Assembly: GCA_013289685.1 (NCBI GenBank)
Contig: JABCZL010000007.1
Span: 289,170-353,169 of the forward strand
DNA from: Acidobacteriota bacterium
Lineage (GTDB): Bacteria; Acidobacteriota; Terriglobia; Terriglobales; Acidobacteriaceae
Direction: 5' to 3'
DNA length: 64,000 nt
Below, in pieces: positions 47,533 to 57,351 of the stretch (positions are counted from its first letter, which is position 1; every line of letters starts with the position of its first letter). Both the position numbers and the translations under genes were made by a program. The notes beneath the pieces were generated by a model, which worked only from the letters and a program-made list of their open reading frames with translations, made no database searches and was not told the DNA's origin.

Positions 47533-48465
47533 ATGAGCGAAACTCGCGACGTAGTCATCATCGGGTCCGGATGCTCCGGACACACTGCCGCGCTTTACAC
47601 GGCGCGCGCCAACCTGAAGCCGCTGGTCATCGAAGGCCACGAGCCCGGCGGACAGCTCTCCATGACGACGATGGTCGAGAACTTCCCCGGATTTCCTGAA
47701 GGCATTCTGGGCCCGCAGCTGGTCGAGAACATGCGCAAGCAGGCCGAGCGCTTCGGCGCGGAATACCGCATGGCCCACCTCACCAGCGCCGACCTCAGCA
47801 AGCGGCCGTTTCTGCTGCATCTGGGGGTTCATCAAGTCCACGCCCAGACTCTGATCATTGCCAGCGGTGCCTCCGCCCGGTGGTTAGGATTGCCGCATGA
47901 GCAACAGCTGATCGGCCACGGCGTGTCGTCCTGCGCAACCTGCGACGGCTTCTTTTTTTCCGGCAAGGAGATCGCTGTGGTCGGCGGCGGCGATTCCGCC
48001 ATGGAGGAAGCGCTTTTCCTGACACGCTTCGCGAGCAAGGTGACCATCATTCATCGGCGCGACGCCTTCCGCGCCTCGAAGATCATGCTCGATCGCGCCC
48101 AGCATCACGAAAAAATAAAATTCCTGCTCAACACGGTGGTGGAAGATGTTTACGACATCAACCACAAAGAGGTTACCGGCCTCAAATTGCGCGATGTGAA
48201 GACGGGCAACGTGTGGGACTTCCCCACCAACGCGCTGTTTCTCGGCATTGGCCACGAGCCCAACGCGAAGATGTTTGCCGGCCAGCTCGATACGGACGCC
48301 GACGGCTACCTCAAAACCCACAACTACGTTTTCACGCGCGTGCACGGCGTCTACGCCTGCGGCGATGTGCAGGACCGCCGCTACCGCCAGGCCATCACGG
48401 CCTCCGGAACCGGCTGCATGGCCGCGATGGAAGTGGAGAAGTTTCTGGAAGGGCACGGCAAGTAA
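47533..48465 (+). CDS. trxB: Thioredoxin-disulfide reductase
   Basis: VIIGSGCSGHTAALYTARANLKPLVIEG...CATCDGFFFSGKEIAVVGGGDSAMEEALFLTRFA...YACGDVQD. Confidence 0.93.
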   Translation: MSETRDVVIIGSGCSGHTAALYTARANLKPLVIEGHEPGGQLSMTTMVENFPGFPEGILGPQLVENMRKQAERFGAEYRMAHLTSADLSKRPFLLHLGVHQVHAQTLIIASGASARWLGLPHEQQLIGHGVSSCATCDGFFFSGKEIAVVGGGDSAMEEALFLTRFASKVTIIHRRDAFRASKIMLDRAQHHEKIKFLLNTVVEDVYDINHKEVTGLKLRDVKTGNVWDFPTNALFLGIGHEPNAKMFAGQLDTDADGYLKTHNYVFTRVHGVYACGDVQDRRYRQAITASGTGCMAAMEVEKFLEGHGK

Positions 48466-48625
48466 TCCCAGAATGTTCACGATGCGGGCGACACCCGCCC
48501 CGCAAGAATCACTCCCGCCTGCGTTCTATTGAAGGTAGGCTGAAGCCGGGCGGCTCATCACAGCCGCTTCCTGCTTCAAAGCCATCGAGAGCCAGGCTCC
48601 CCGGCTCTTGCGGAGGATTACCTTC

Positions 48626-50113
48626 ATGAACGCTCGCTTCGTCTGTTTTCTCGCCCTCGTCCTCGTCCTCGGTGGCAGCCTTTATGCGCAGCAGGCCACG
48701 CAACCGTCACTCACCATCTATAACCAGGATTTCGCCGTGGTCCGCGAGGAGCTCCCTCTCGATCTGAAGTCTGGCGAGAACATGGTGAACGTGAACAACA
48801 TCACCATGCACCTCGAGCCCGATTCGGTGATCCTGCGCGATCCTTCGGGTAAACACGCGGTGAACGTGCTGGAGCAAAATTACCGCGCCGATCCGGTCTC
48901 GCAGTTTTCCTTGCTCTCACTCTACGAGGGCCGGACCATTGATTTCGAACAGCCCGGCGGCTCTATCGTAAAGGGCAAGGTCGTACGCAGCGGATTCGTG
49001 CGCCCCGATACTTTCAATATGAACGGTTACGCCCAGAACTATCCGGGCCAGGAAGAGCCGATCATCGAGGTCGCGGGCCAGTTGCGCTTCGGCCTTCCCG
49101 GCACGCCCATCTTTCCCGACCTGACGGCCGAGACCATCCTCAAGCCGCGCCTGGAGTGGCTGCTTGCCACCGACAAGCCGGGCAAGTTTCCCGCCGAGCT
49201 TTCTTACGTCAGCGGCGGCATGACCTGGCAAGCCGACTACAACATTGTGGCGCCCGAAAAAGGAGACCTGGTCGACATCGTCGGCTGGATCACCATGGAC
49301 AATCGCAGCGGCCGCACTTTCGAGAACGCCCGCATCAAGCTTATGGCGGGCGATGTGAACAAGATTCAGCCGGGTGCGATGCGTGGCCGCCAGGTTGCCC
49401 AGATGGTTGCGGTTGCCGGGGATATGTTCACCCCGCCCGTCACCGAGAAAGCCTTCGACGAATACCACCTCTACACGCTCGAACGCAGCACCACGTTGCG
49501 CGACAGCGAAACCAAGCAGGTGGAATTCATCCATGCGGCCGGCGTGGCCGCCAAGCAGGTTTATATCTACGACGGCGCTAAGATCGACCCCAACCGCTAC
49601 AACGGCTGGAACTGGGAGAACATCCGCAACGACCATAACTACGGCACCGAAAGCAATACGAAAATCTGGGTGATGCGCGAGTTCGTCAACTCGCAGGCCA
49701 ATCATCTCGGCATGCCACTGCCCAAGGGGCGCGTGCGCTTCTACCGGCACGGCGACGACGGCCAGGTTGAGTTCACCGGCGAGAACATGATCGACCACAC
49801 TCCGCGCGACGAGACCATCCGCGTCTATACCGGCAACGCCTTCGATCTCACCGGAGAACGCCGCCGCACCAACTACACCGTCGACGTCAACCGGCGCGAA
49901 GCGACCGAGTCCTTCGAGATCAAAGTCCGCAACCACAAGAAAGAACCGGTGGACGTGCGCGTCGTCGAGCGCCTGTATCGCGGCGCGAACTGGGAAGTCG
50001 CCGCCAAGTCTGACGAGTTCAAGAAAAAAGACAGCCAGACCATCGAGTTTCCCGTGACCATTGCTCCCGACGGGGAGAAGAAGATCACCTACACGGCTCA
50101 CTACACCTGGTGA
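48626..50113 (+). CDS. DUF4139-like secreted protein
   Basis: Signal peptide, LTIYNQDFAVVREELPLDLKSGENMVNVNNITMHLEPDSVIL..., C-terminal GEKKITYTAHYTW; RBS gcggagga. Confidence 0.7.
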   Translation: MNARFVCFLALVLVLGGSLYAQQATQPSLTIYNQDFAVVREELPLDLKSGENMVNVNNITMHLEPDSVILRDPSGKHAVNVLEQNYRADPVSQFSLLSLYEGRTIDFEQPGGSIVKGKVVRSGFVRPDTFNMNGYAQNYPGQEEPIIEVAGQLRFGLPGTPIFPDLTAETILKPRLEWLLATDKPGKFPAELSYVSGGMTWQADYNIVAPEKGDLVDIVGWITMDNRSGRTFENARIKLMAGDVNKIQPGAMRGRQVAQMVAVAGDMFTPPVTEKAFDEYHLYTLERSTTLRDSETKQVEFIHAAGVAAKQVYIYDGAKIDPNRYNGWNWENIRNDHNYGTESNTKIWVMREFVNSQANHLGMPLPKGRVRFYRHGDDGQVEFTGENMIDHTPRDETIRVYTGNAFDLTGERRRTNYTVDVNRREATESFEIKVRNHKKEPVDVRVVERLYRGANWEVAAKSDEFKKKDSQTIEFPVTIAPDGEKKITYTAHYTW

Positions 50114-50340
50114 AGGCTGGGTTTTGAGTGTAATCGCCTGGTTTCGCCAACCAAGCCCTGCGCACATCCTGCCTATGGAGTCTCGGGTCCGAGGATTTTG
50201 CCCGAGATTACCACGTAGATACTGTGTGCAATTGTGCATGAGCTTTATTGACCATGCACGTCATATTCCCGAGCCACATGATTTATTTTTCTATACGGAG
50301 GACGGTACTCCCAATTGAATTGATTGTACCGAGGAGCCAG

Positions 50341-51018
50341 ATGGCGATTGAACAAACTCTTGGTTTCAGTTCCACAGTTTTCCGCAAAAAATTCCGGTCT
50401 GCGATGACTGTGCGGAGCTTCCGAGACAACGAGATCATTTTTTCCCAAGGTGACAAAGCCGATGCAGTTTTCTATATCCAGAGCGGTACGGTTAAGCTCA
50501 CGATGGCCGCTACGCGTCGCAAAAGAGCGATAATCGCCGTCCTGCTGCGGGGTAGTTTTTTTGGCGAAGGCTGTCTGGGCGGGCAATCTCTGCGGATGTA
50601 CACGGCGCGATCAATCGGGCCCTCCAATATCACTCGCTTGCAGAAGGAGAGCACGCTTAGCACGCTCAAGCGCGACCCGCAGTTTGCAGCGTTGCTTAAT
50701 GCGTATCTGCTTTCCCGAGTTATTCGAGTCGAGGAAGACCTGGCAGATCAATTCTTCAATTTCAGCGAAAAGCGGCTGGCACGGGTTCTGTTGTTGTTTG
50801 GGCAAATAACCAAGGAATCAAAGCCAGAGAACCCCCTGAAGGTGAGCCAAGCAACCCTCGCGGAAATGGTTGGTACGACCCGCGCAAGGGTAAGCAAATT
50901 TATGAATGCGTTCAAGAAGAAAGGCTTCGTCAGCTACAACGGCGGCTTGCAAATAAACAGCTCGCTCATCAGCGCATTTCTGCAAAATCGCCCGATGTCC
51001 GTTGTCAGGAGGGCGTAG
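50341..51018 (+). CDS. Crp/Fnr family transcriptional regulator
   Basis: cNMP-binding-like FRDNEIIFSQGDKADAVFYIQSGTVKLT... and HTH VSQATLAEMVGTTRARVSKFMNAFKKKGFV. Confidence 0.87.
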   Translation: MAIEQTLGFSSTVFRKKFRSAMTVRSFRDNEIIFSQGDKADAVFYIQSGTVKLTMAATRRKRAIIAVLLRGSFFGEGCLGGQSLRMYTARSIGPSNITRLQKESTLSTLKRDPQFAALLNAYLLSRVIRVEEDLADQFFNFSEKRLARVLLLFGQITKESKPENPLKVSQATLAEMVGTTRARVSKFMNAFKKKGFVSYNGGLQINSSLISAFLQNRPMSVVRRA

Positions 51019-51082
51019 ACCCGTCCAGATGGCATCCCGTAGCTTGATCTAGTTGACCAACCTTTTGTACGTGAAGGTTTGT

Positions 51083-51259
51083 GTGGCAAAAGAACTCACC
51101 CCAAAGCAGGCGCTCGCTGTTCGGTGTCCGACTTGTGGAGCCGCTCCGGGAGAGAAGTGTGAACTCAGCACTGGGCAACCGCGCACCAGTCCGCATCGCG
51201 ACCGCGTATGGATCACAAAGGATCGACTGTCGCACATCCGGAATCCCCAGATCGGATGA
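51083..51259 (+). CDS. Small zinc-ribbon-like protein
   Basis: VAKELTPKQALAVRCPTCGAAPGEKCELSTGQPRTSPHRDRVWITKD (CPTCGA...GEKCE). Confidence 0.55.
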   Translation: MAKELTPKQALAVRCPTCGAAPGEKCELSTGQPRTSPHRDRVWITKDRLSHIRNPQIG

Positions 51260-51335
51260 TTGACGAAAAATCCCCATTTCGCTCACTGAGTGGTTCTAAG
51301 CGCTATCGCCGTATTACACAGCAGCACGTCTGGCC

Positions 51336-51905
51336 TCAGGGTACTTCTGCCCCCTCGTAAATCCGTCCTTTTTCCACCCTCATCTTTTTGAACTCTACGC
51401 CACTGAGTGCGCCATCTAGGCATGCTAGCGTACCACGTTTCGTCAGGCGGCCGCGGTAAGTATCAGGACCCTCATCGGCCTCAAAATCAACTGGGAACTC
51501 GACGCTTCCCTTATGATCCGGCCTCATCGTGACCTTTTGGAGATAAGTGCCAATCGGGTGTAGTTCGGCGGAGTAGCCGTTTGCGACCATTACAAATTCG
51601 AATTTGCTTCCCCGATTTTCGCCTGAACAGTTCAGGCTCCGGTACTCAGACCACACAGTCCCGATTGCCACCCATGTCCCGGTAATCTCAGAGGCCTCGG
51701 GAAGCCGCCCCTGTTGAAAAGATGCTGCCAACTCTCTACGCGACTTCGGTTGACCGACACACGGGGTATTTTGAGGAACGGAATCCCGAGGCACTTCTTC
51801 AGATGAACCGTCGTTTGAAGTGAGAGTCTGAGCTTGAGCAAGGCTCGTTTCTGACGCAAGCACTTGGAGGGCGAGAACCAAGAGAATTGGCAAGAATCGA
51901 CGCAT
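51336..51905 (-). CDS. Hypothetical secreted protein
   Basis: MRRFLPILLVLALQVLASETSLAQAQ signal peptide; 189 aa. Confidence 0.55.
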   Translation of the reverse strand: MRRFLPILLVLALQVLASETSLAQAQTLTSNDGSSEEVPRDSVPQNTPCVGQPKSRRELAASFQQGRLPEASEITGTWVAIGTVWSEYRSLNCSGENRGSKFEFVMVANGYSAELHPIGTYLQKVTMRPDHKGSVEFPVDFEADEGPDTYRGRLTKRGTLACLDGALSGVEFKKMRVEKGRIYEGAEVP

Positions 51906-52167
51906 GGCGGCACACCTAGGATGATTATTAGTCCACGAACGCTCCGATTGAAGAGTACCGAAGTGTTGTGCTGGCCCCAAGTCCCGAGGGGGTAGTTGGT
52001 GCAAAGTCCCCATTTCACTCATTGACCCCGGATGGACGCTCCCCACCGTCTCCGCGCAGACCGGTCCATGTCCCGCGAATCTCCAGTTGTGGTACAAATT
52101 TCAGTGGTCTCATAATGCACGTGGCGGCTATTCCTCTTCTCATCTTTCCACAGACGGCAGGTACTTC

Positions 52168-53094
52168 ATGCTGAGGACGTTCTTCGTCCGTCTTTCTGAA
52201 AATCGCTCTCTGCGCAGTTTTGCCGAGCGATCCGCCATCGGACGCCGCGTTTCCGGCCGGTTCGTGGCGGGCACGGAAATCGCCGACGCGGTGCGCGTCA
52301 CCCAGACCGTGAACCGCGCGGGCATGAGCGTCAGCATCGACAACCTGGGCGAGAACGTCACCAATCCCGACGAAGCCCGCCACAGCGCCGCGCTCTATGA
52401 GCAGATTCTCGACGCCATCGCGGCCAAACAGCTCAACGCCAACATCAGCCTGAAGCTGACCCACATGGGCCTCGACGTCGATGAGCAGTTGGCCCGCGAC
52501 ATTGTTGCAGGCTTGGTCGCCAAAGCGGCAGCGATGATGCCGCCGGGTTTTGTGCGCGTCGACATGGAAGGTTCTCCGTATACGCAGCGCACGCTGGACT
52601 TCGTTCACGAACTGCACCGCATGCCGGGGAACCAGTCGAGCGTCGGCACCGTGATTCAGTCTTACCTGAAGCGCTCTGAAAGCGACGTCGAAAAATTGCT
52701 GGCGGGAGGCATCCGCATTCGATTGTGCAAGGGAGCCTACAAGGAACCCGCGAGCATCGCGTTTGAAAGCAAAGCCGACGTGGACGCGAACTACATCAAG
52801 CTGATGAAGATTCTGATGAAGAGCGGCATCTATCACGGCCTGGCCACGCACGACGAGAGGATCATCAAAGAAGCCCAGGCCTTCGCGATCCGCGAAAAGA
52901 TCGCGCGCGACTCTTTCGAGTTCCAGATGCTGTACGGCATTCGCCGCGACCTGCAGCAGAGGCTGGTGCGCGACGGCTGGCGCATGCGCGTCTACATCCC
53001 CTTCGGCACCGAGTGGTACCCCTACTTCATGCGGCGGCTGGGCGAGCGTCCGGCGAATGTGTTCTTTATTGCGCGGAATATGCTGCGGAAGTAG
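52168..53094 (+). CDS. Proline dehydrogenase
   Basis: ISLKLTHMGLDVDEQLA...VDMEGSPYTQRTLDF...GTVIQSYLKRS...RIRLCKGAYKEP...FEFQMLYGIRRDLQQRLV. Confidence 0.9.
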   Translation: MLRTFFVRLSENRSLRSFAERSAIGRRVSGRFVAGTEIADAVRVTQTVNRAGMSVSIDNLGENVTNPDEARHSAALYEQILDAIAAKQLNANISLKLTHMGLDVDEQLARDIVAGLVAKAAAMMPPGFVRVDMEGSPYTQRTLDFVHELHRMPGNQSSVGTVIQSYLKRSESDVEKLLAGGIRIRLCKGAYKEPASIAFESKADVDANYIKLMKILMKSGIYHGLATHDERIIKEAQAFAIREKIARDSFEFQMLYGIRRDLQQRLVRDGWRMRVYIPFGTEWYPYFMRRLGERPANVFFIARNMLRK

Positions 53095-53101
53095 GGGCCG
53101 G

Positions 53102-53155
53102 CTTTCGGCTCTCGGCTCTCGGCTTCCGGATCAGTTCTCAGTTCTCAGTTCTCTC
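53102..53155. repeat. Heptamer runs (tcggctc)n and (agttctc)n
   Basis: gctttcggctctcggctctcggcttccggatcagttctcagttctcagttctc. Confidence 0.85.
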
Positions 53156-53523
53156 GTGACGATGCATTCTCACCGCACGAGGATTCTGGATCCGAGAGCC
53201 GGAAGCCGCGTATCTTGTTGCGTTCTCGTGCAAGTCGTTACGTCTTCGTGTAAGTCGTTGAAATGTCGTAGGGACGCTTTACAGGCTCAAGGACGCGGGT
53301 TCTCTTCACGGACGATGCTTCGACTACCTGCGTCGATGATCGTCGCTGCCAGGGTCGTTTCCGGCTCAAGGAAGGGCATCCCACACGCCACCCGAAACTG
53401 AAAAAGCGAGGCTCCTCGACCCGACGCTGGGGAAAATACGTACATGGATGTACGTACAAATGGGCCCAAAGTATAGTCCGCGCTGACGTTAAGCGTCTTG
53501 AGGATGGGAAGCTAAGAGACAGA

Positions 53524-53560
53524 GGCGCCGAAAGCCGAAAGCCGAAAGCCGAAAGCCGAC
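53524..53560. repeat. Heptamer run (gccgaaa)n, inverted relative to 53102-53128
   Basis: gcgccgaaagccgaaagccgaaagccgaaagccgac. Confidence 0.88.
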
Positions 53561-53566
53561 CTACTC

Positions 53567-54268
53567 CTACGGCCCCTCGCCACCTTCGGCAGGAGCGAGA
53601 GGCAGACGGGTAGCCCCGCGCATCATCTCGCGCTCCTGGGGCGAGAACATCCCTTTGAATCGTCCGGAGTCGATGATTCTTTCCCGCTGGTCCGGCGGCA
53701 TCGAACGCAAGTCGCGAACGGCTGTGGTCACCATGCGCTGGCGCTCCGGTGGAAGCTGCCGCATCTGGCCGTAGATCTGTCGCGCCTGTTGTTTCTGCGC
53801 GGGGGTCAGATGCTCCCAGGTCTCCATGCGGTTCAGCACGCGCAACTGCTGTTGCGGCGGGAGGTTCGAGAAATGCTGCAAGCGTTGCCGAAGAATCTGT
53901 TGTTGCTGCGGCGGCAGACGGCGAAACCCGGGATCCCGCTGCAGTTCGCGTTCCTGCTCGGCGGGGGGCATGTCTTTGTAGCGCCGCAGCCAATCTCCCG
54001 CATGGCCCTGCGGCCGCGGGCGTCCCTGCATTTGCGGCCGTCCCTGGAATTGCGGCCGTCCCTGCGGTGGCCGGGCTGCCGGCGGCCGAGGCGCCTGTTG
54101 CCGCGGTGCCGGAGGAGGCGCGGCCACATGCCTCTGCTGCGACGGGTGGAATGCGCCGCTGAGCGCGAGACCGGGAAGGGGAATGGTCATAGCGACCGCC
54201 AATCCGGCAGCCGCCAGCCAACCCGCCCTGTATTGTCCCCGGCTCATTTTTCCCGCCTTGCCTTGCAC
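53567..54268 (-). CDS. DUF3106-like glutamine/arginine-rich protein
   Basis: PEQERELQRDPGFRRLPPQQQQILRQRLQHFSNLPPQQQLRVLNRMETWEHLTPAQKQQARQIY. Confidence 0.7.
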   Translation of the reverse strand: MQGKAGKMSRGQYRAGWLAAAGLAVAMTIPLPGLALSGAFHPSQQRHVAAPPPAPRQQAPRPPAARPPQGRPQFQGRPQMQGRPRPQGHAGDWLRRYKDMPPAEQERELQRDPGFRRLPPQQQQILRQRLQHFSNLPPQQQLRVLNRMETWEHLTPAQKQQARQIYGQMRQLPPERQRMVTTAVRDLRSMPPDQRERIIDSGRFKGMFSPQEREMMRGATRLPLAPAEGGEGP

Positions 54269-54340
54269 TTCGCCGTTCAGTATGCAACTTCGACAAATAG
54301 CGCGCGAATCTTCTATTGGATCCGCTACCTATTGGATCCG

Positions 54341-54817
54341 CTACGGATTCGCTACGACATCCTGCTGCACATCCAGGTCATCGAGCATCTCGAAATCCGA
54401 ATACATGTCGTGATTATTTTCCAGCGCCTGCAGATCGCTGACCGCCGTGCCCGGTTGTTCAACAATCGTGGCTTCCTGTCCATGATTGCTGATCTTGCCC
54501 CGCGCAAAGAACAGGCCCACGCCCACTCCCAGAATCACGGTGAGCGCGGCCGCCAGCACGGGACGGCGAAACCAATGCAGCCAGCCCGCCTGTGGTTTGG
54601 CCATTTCTTCACGGAGGCGGGCCTGCAGGCGCACGTCAAAATACGGCGTCGGCTCCGGAACCTGCCATTCATCGAGTACTGTCATGGTCGAGCGCATGGC
54701 CTGCAATTGCTCGGCGCACGCGCCACAACTTTCGAGATGCTTGCCTTCGTCCACGGTGAGTTCGCTGAACCCAGCCGCCACGTCGGGCATCCGTTCACGA
54801 ATTTCATTGCAATTCAT
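54341..54817 (-). CDS. Anti-sigma factor with zinc-finger-like N-terminus
   Basis: MNCNEIRERMPDVAAGFSELTVDEGKHLESCGACAEQL plus one TM helix; directly downstream of the ECF sigma gene. Confidence 0.75.
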   Translation of the reverse strand: MNCNEIRERMPDVAAGFSELTVDEGKHLESCGACAEQLQAMRSTMTVLDEWQVPEPTPYFDVRLQARLREEMAKPQAGWLHWFRRPVLAAALTVILGVGVGLFFARGKISNHGQEATIVEQPGTAVSDLQALENNHDMYSDFEMLDDLDVQQDVVANP

Positions 54818-54913
54818 AACCGCTTCCCCTTTACCACTCTCTTCTCTCTTCGCCACTGTCTCTTCGTTTTCGCTCTTCGCTCACAATCAGTGCTCACAAA
54901 TAAATCAGTCTGG

Positions 54914-55693
54914 CTACACAAATTCTTTTAACTGTTCCCGCAAAGTCTCATACGCCCGGAAGAGCAACGATTTGGTCGCCGACTCACTCTTCTTCAGTAC
55001 TTCGGCAATCTGCTTGTAGTCCATCTGCTGGTACTTGTGCATGACCACCGCCAGCCGCTGCTGCTCGGGCAAAGCTTCCACTTTACTGCGAATGGCCAGC
55101 ATGCGCTCGCGCCGCACCATGACCTGCTCGGCGGTCAAATTGCCGTCGGGCAACTCGAGCGTGGCGCCGCTTTCCTGGTCCGGCTCGTCGAGGCTGACCT
55201 GCACCTCGGGCCGCTCGTGGCGCGTATCGCGCGCATGATTTACCGCGAGATTGGTCGCGATGCGATACAGCCACGTCGTAAACTTTGCGCTGGCCTCGTA
55301 ACTGGCCCGCGAGCGATACACCCGCAAAAAAACTTCCTGCGCCAGATCTTCCGCCGCTGCCGCGTTGCGCACCATCCGGTACATAAAACTGATCATCGGA
55401 CGGCGATACTTCTGCACCAGGTAATCGAACGCCGACGAGTCGCCCACCTTGGCGCGCAGCATGATCTCGGCGTCGGACGGCTCTCCGCCCACCACCGCCG
55501 GTGAGAACGCAGACGAAGGTTGCGGCGTCGTCGCAGCCATCAGCATGCCCCGATCCAGTGCAGCTGTGCTCACATTAGTTTCAACCCCGTCGGGGCCCGA
55601 AAGTTGCGTGCCTTGCTGGCCGTCAGGAGGCGCGGAAGTCCCTTTGGATGAAGGAGATACAGGTGTCCGCGAGGGTTTTGGCTCGAGCGCCAT
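54914..55693 (-). CDS. ECF RNA polymerase sigma factor (RpoE-like)
   Basis: FDYLVQKYRRPMISFMYRMVRNAAAAEDLAQEVFLRVYRSRASYEASAKFTTWLYRIATNLAVNHARD...YKQIAEVLKKSESATKSLLFRAYETLREQL. Confidence 0.92.
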   Translation of the reverse strand: MALEPKPSRTPVSPSSKGTSAPPDGQQGTQLSGPDGVETNVSTAALDRGMLMAATTPQPSSAFSPAVVGGEPSDAEIMLRAKVGDSSAFDYLVQKYRRPMISFMYRMVRNAAAAEDLAQEVFLRVYRSRASYEASAKFTTWLYRIATNLAVNHARDTRHERPEVQVSLDEPDQESGATLELPDGNLTAEQVMVRRERMLAIRSKVEALPEQQRLAVVMHKYQQMDYKQIAEVLKKSESATKSLLFRAYETLREQLKEFV

Positions 55694-56001
55694 GGGAAAG
55701 ATGATTTAGCCAGGACGCAACCGGGCCCCGAGCCCGCCCTTTGCGCCGCCGCCGATAGGCTACCATGCGCGGGCATGGGGCCGAAACCCGGTAGCGGCAA
55801 GGCGCGAGCTTGGGGATGGAGAGAAATTGCTGATTGTTGATTTTTGACTGCTGATTGAAAACCTTCAACCGCGGGAAGCTTGGGTTTCAATCGAATCAAG
55901 AATCAGGAAATCACAAATCCCCCAACCGCGCGCCAGAAGCGGCAGTCGGCCCGGCAAGTTGCATAATCCGCGCGCAAATGTTTGAATGAAATGACTCTCG
56001 C

Positions 56002-56076
56002 GGGCGCTTAACTCAGCGGTAGAGTGCCATCTTCACACGGTGGAAGTCATAGGTTCGAATCCTATAGCGCCCACCA
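56002..56076 (+). tRNA. tRNA-Val(CAC)
   Basis: gggcgcttaactcagcggtagagtgccatcttcacacggtggaagtcataggttcgaatcctatagcgcccacca; anticodon loop TTCACAC. Confidence 0.93.
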
Positions 56077-56208
56077 TTTTTTCATTCCCATGGCGGGGAG
56101 CGTCTCTCCCGCCCGTCCGATTCTTCCCCGGCTCCTGACTGTGCGAGCTTGCGATCGCGGGTTTGGGATCGCTCCAACTGCGGGTAAAATGAAGTCTGTG
56201 GTTCGCGC

Positions 56209-56249
56209 GGGCGCGTAGCTCAAACGGATAGAGCATCGGATTTCTAATC
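56209..56249 (+). pseudogene. 5' half of tRNA-Arg(UCU), truncated after the anticodon loop
   Basis: gggcgcgtagctcaaacggatagagcatcggatttctaatc; the expected continuation (ccga...) is replaced by gtccaactcac. No T-arm or acceptor 3' strand follows. Confidence 0.85.
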
Positions 56250-56545
56250 GTCCAACTCACTTTTCCCGCCTGCCTATTTTCTTGCAGTTACAACGACTTG
56301 GGAAATTCCCCGCGTGCGGAATGTGCGGTCCGGTGAGGACCTGTCGAGAGGTGTTGGGCATAGTTTGGGCACGATTTTCCGCGCGGCGCATCCGACAGAA
56401 AAGTCCGTCGCGCTGCGGGCAATTCCGTTTCAGTAGAGGTCCATCGTCCAAGGGCGGGTGAGATCGTCGCTCCTAGGCCTGTTTGCGGCCTCGCACGGGC
56501 CATTCTAAGAGACACACTGGTATCCGATCCGGCACCTTCTGTGGA

Positions 56546-56791
56546 TTAGTGTTTCCGCGGTGGTTTGTTCTTCTGGAGTGCTTCTTCCGCTGCTCGTCGG
56601 GCTAAGGTCAAAATCAAGGTAGAGCGCGACAACTGGACCCCTGGCCACAGCTGTGCAGCGGCTTCTTGCAGCAGCTTCCAATCAGACTCACTTAGCTTTA
56701 CAGAGGCGGCGATCGTTCGCTTCGTGTTCACGTCTTCAATTCTGCTGTTCTCCGGCCTTCTGGCACAACAAAATAATACTAGTGAATCCAA
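56546..56791 (-). CDS. Small putative ribbon-helix-helix/regulatory protein
   Basis: VNTKRTIAASVKLSESDWKLLQEAAAQLWPGVQLSRSTLILTLARRAAEEAL; divergent from the small-ORF operon. Confidence 0.5.
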   Translation of the reverse strand: MDSLVLFCCARRPENSRIEDVNTKRTIAASVKLSESDWKLLQEAAAQLWPGVQLSRSTLILTLARRAAEEALQKNKPPRKH

Positions 56792-56866
56792 GGATTCTTT
56801 TTGCTACACTCTCAGCCGAAGGTATACCTTCGGTCCACTCAGGACCACACAGAAAGAGAGTGACCC

Positions 56867-57133
56867 ATGGGACACGCAATCGCAGCACCTCTCCGCAACT
56901 CCCTCCGCACACCTATTCCTTTTCCGACAGCCTACGAAACGATCATCAAAGATCGGGTCGACCGCAAACAGGTAAAGCTGCTCTTGTGCGACCTGCATCT
57001 CGACCGCGCGAGCGAATCGGCTTTCTGCATTTTGACGGGCACGATTGCGCCGGCAGCGTGCTGTGATCAATGCCAGATCGAACAGGCTGAAGCACTGGCG
57101 ACCGCGCCGCGGCCGGACTGGGGGCGCTTATGA
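56867..57133 (+). CDS. Hypothetical phage-type small protein
   Basis: 88 aa, stop overlaps next ATG (ATGA at 57130). Confidence 0.5.
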   Translation: MGHAIAAPLRNSLRTPIPFPTAYETIIKDRVDRKQVKLLLCDLHLDRASESAFCILTGTIAPAACCDQCQIEQAEALATAPRPDWGRL

Positions 57134-57351
57134 TTGATGCGCGCCACTCGCCGTATGAACGGCGCCGCTCCGATCTTTCCACCCTTCGCGGGCTCTCTCC
57201 GAAGTTGGCCGCGATGATCTGGCGTCTGCTCGTAATTCTCCTTCTGGCCGCGATGATCCTTTTCTCGTGGGCTTGGCTCAGCCACAACAATGCAGGGCCG
57301 TCCGGTGTCAGCTGTGGCACAGAAACGGGGGAGCCGTGCGGCAAGCCGTGA
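57130..57351 (+). CDS. Hypothetical small membrane protein
   Basis: 73 aa with one TM (MIWRLLVILLLAAMILFSWAWL); overlapping start/stop on both sides. Confidence 0.5.
   Translation: MIDARHSPYERRRSDLSTLRGLSPKLAAMIWRLLVILLLAAMILFSWAWLSHNNAGPSGVSCGTETGEPCGKP

Noticed and set aside
48917-50239. 440-aa minus-strand ORF
   Set aside because: Antisense to the DUF4139-like gene, which has a signal peptide and RBS.
53238-54296. 352-aa minus-strand ORF and the opposing 53789-54931 ORF
   Set aside because: Alternative frames over the DUF3106/anti-sigma genes; composition (A/G/T/R-rich) lacks domain structure.
56250-56545. Integrase gene at the left edge of the phage-like region
   Set aside because: Minus ORFs 56257-56451 and 56288-56515 lack the R...HxxR...Y residues; no integrase can be supported in the window.
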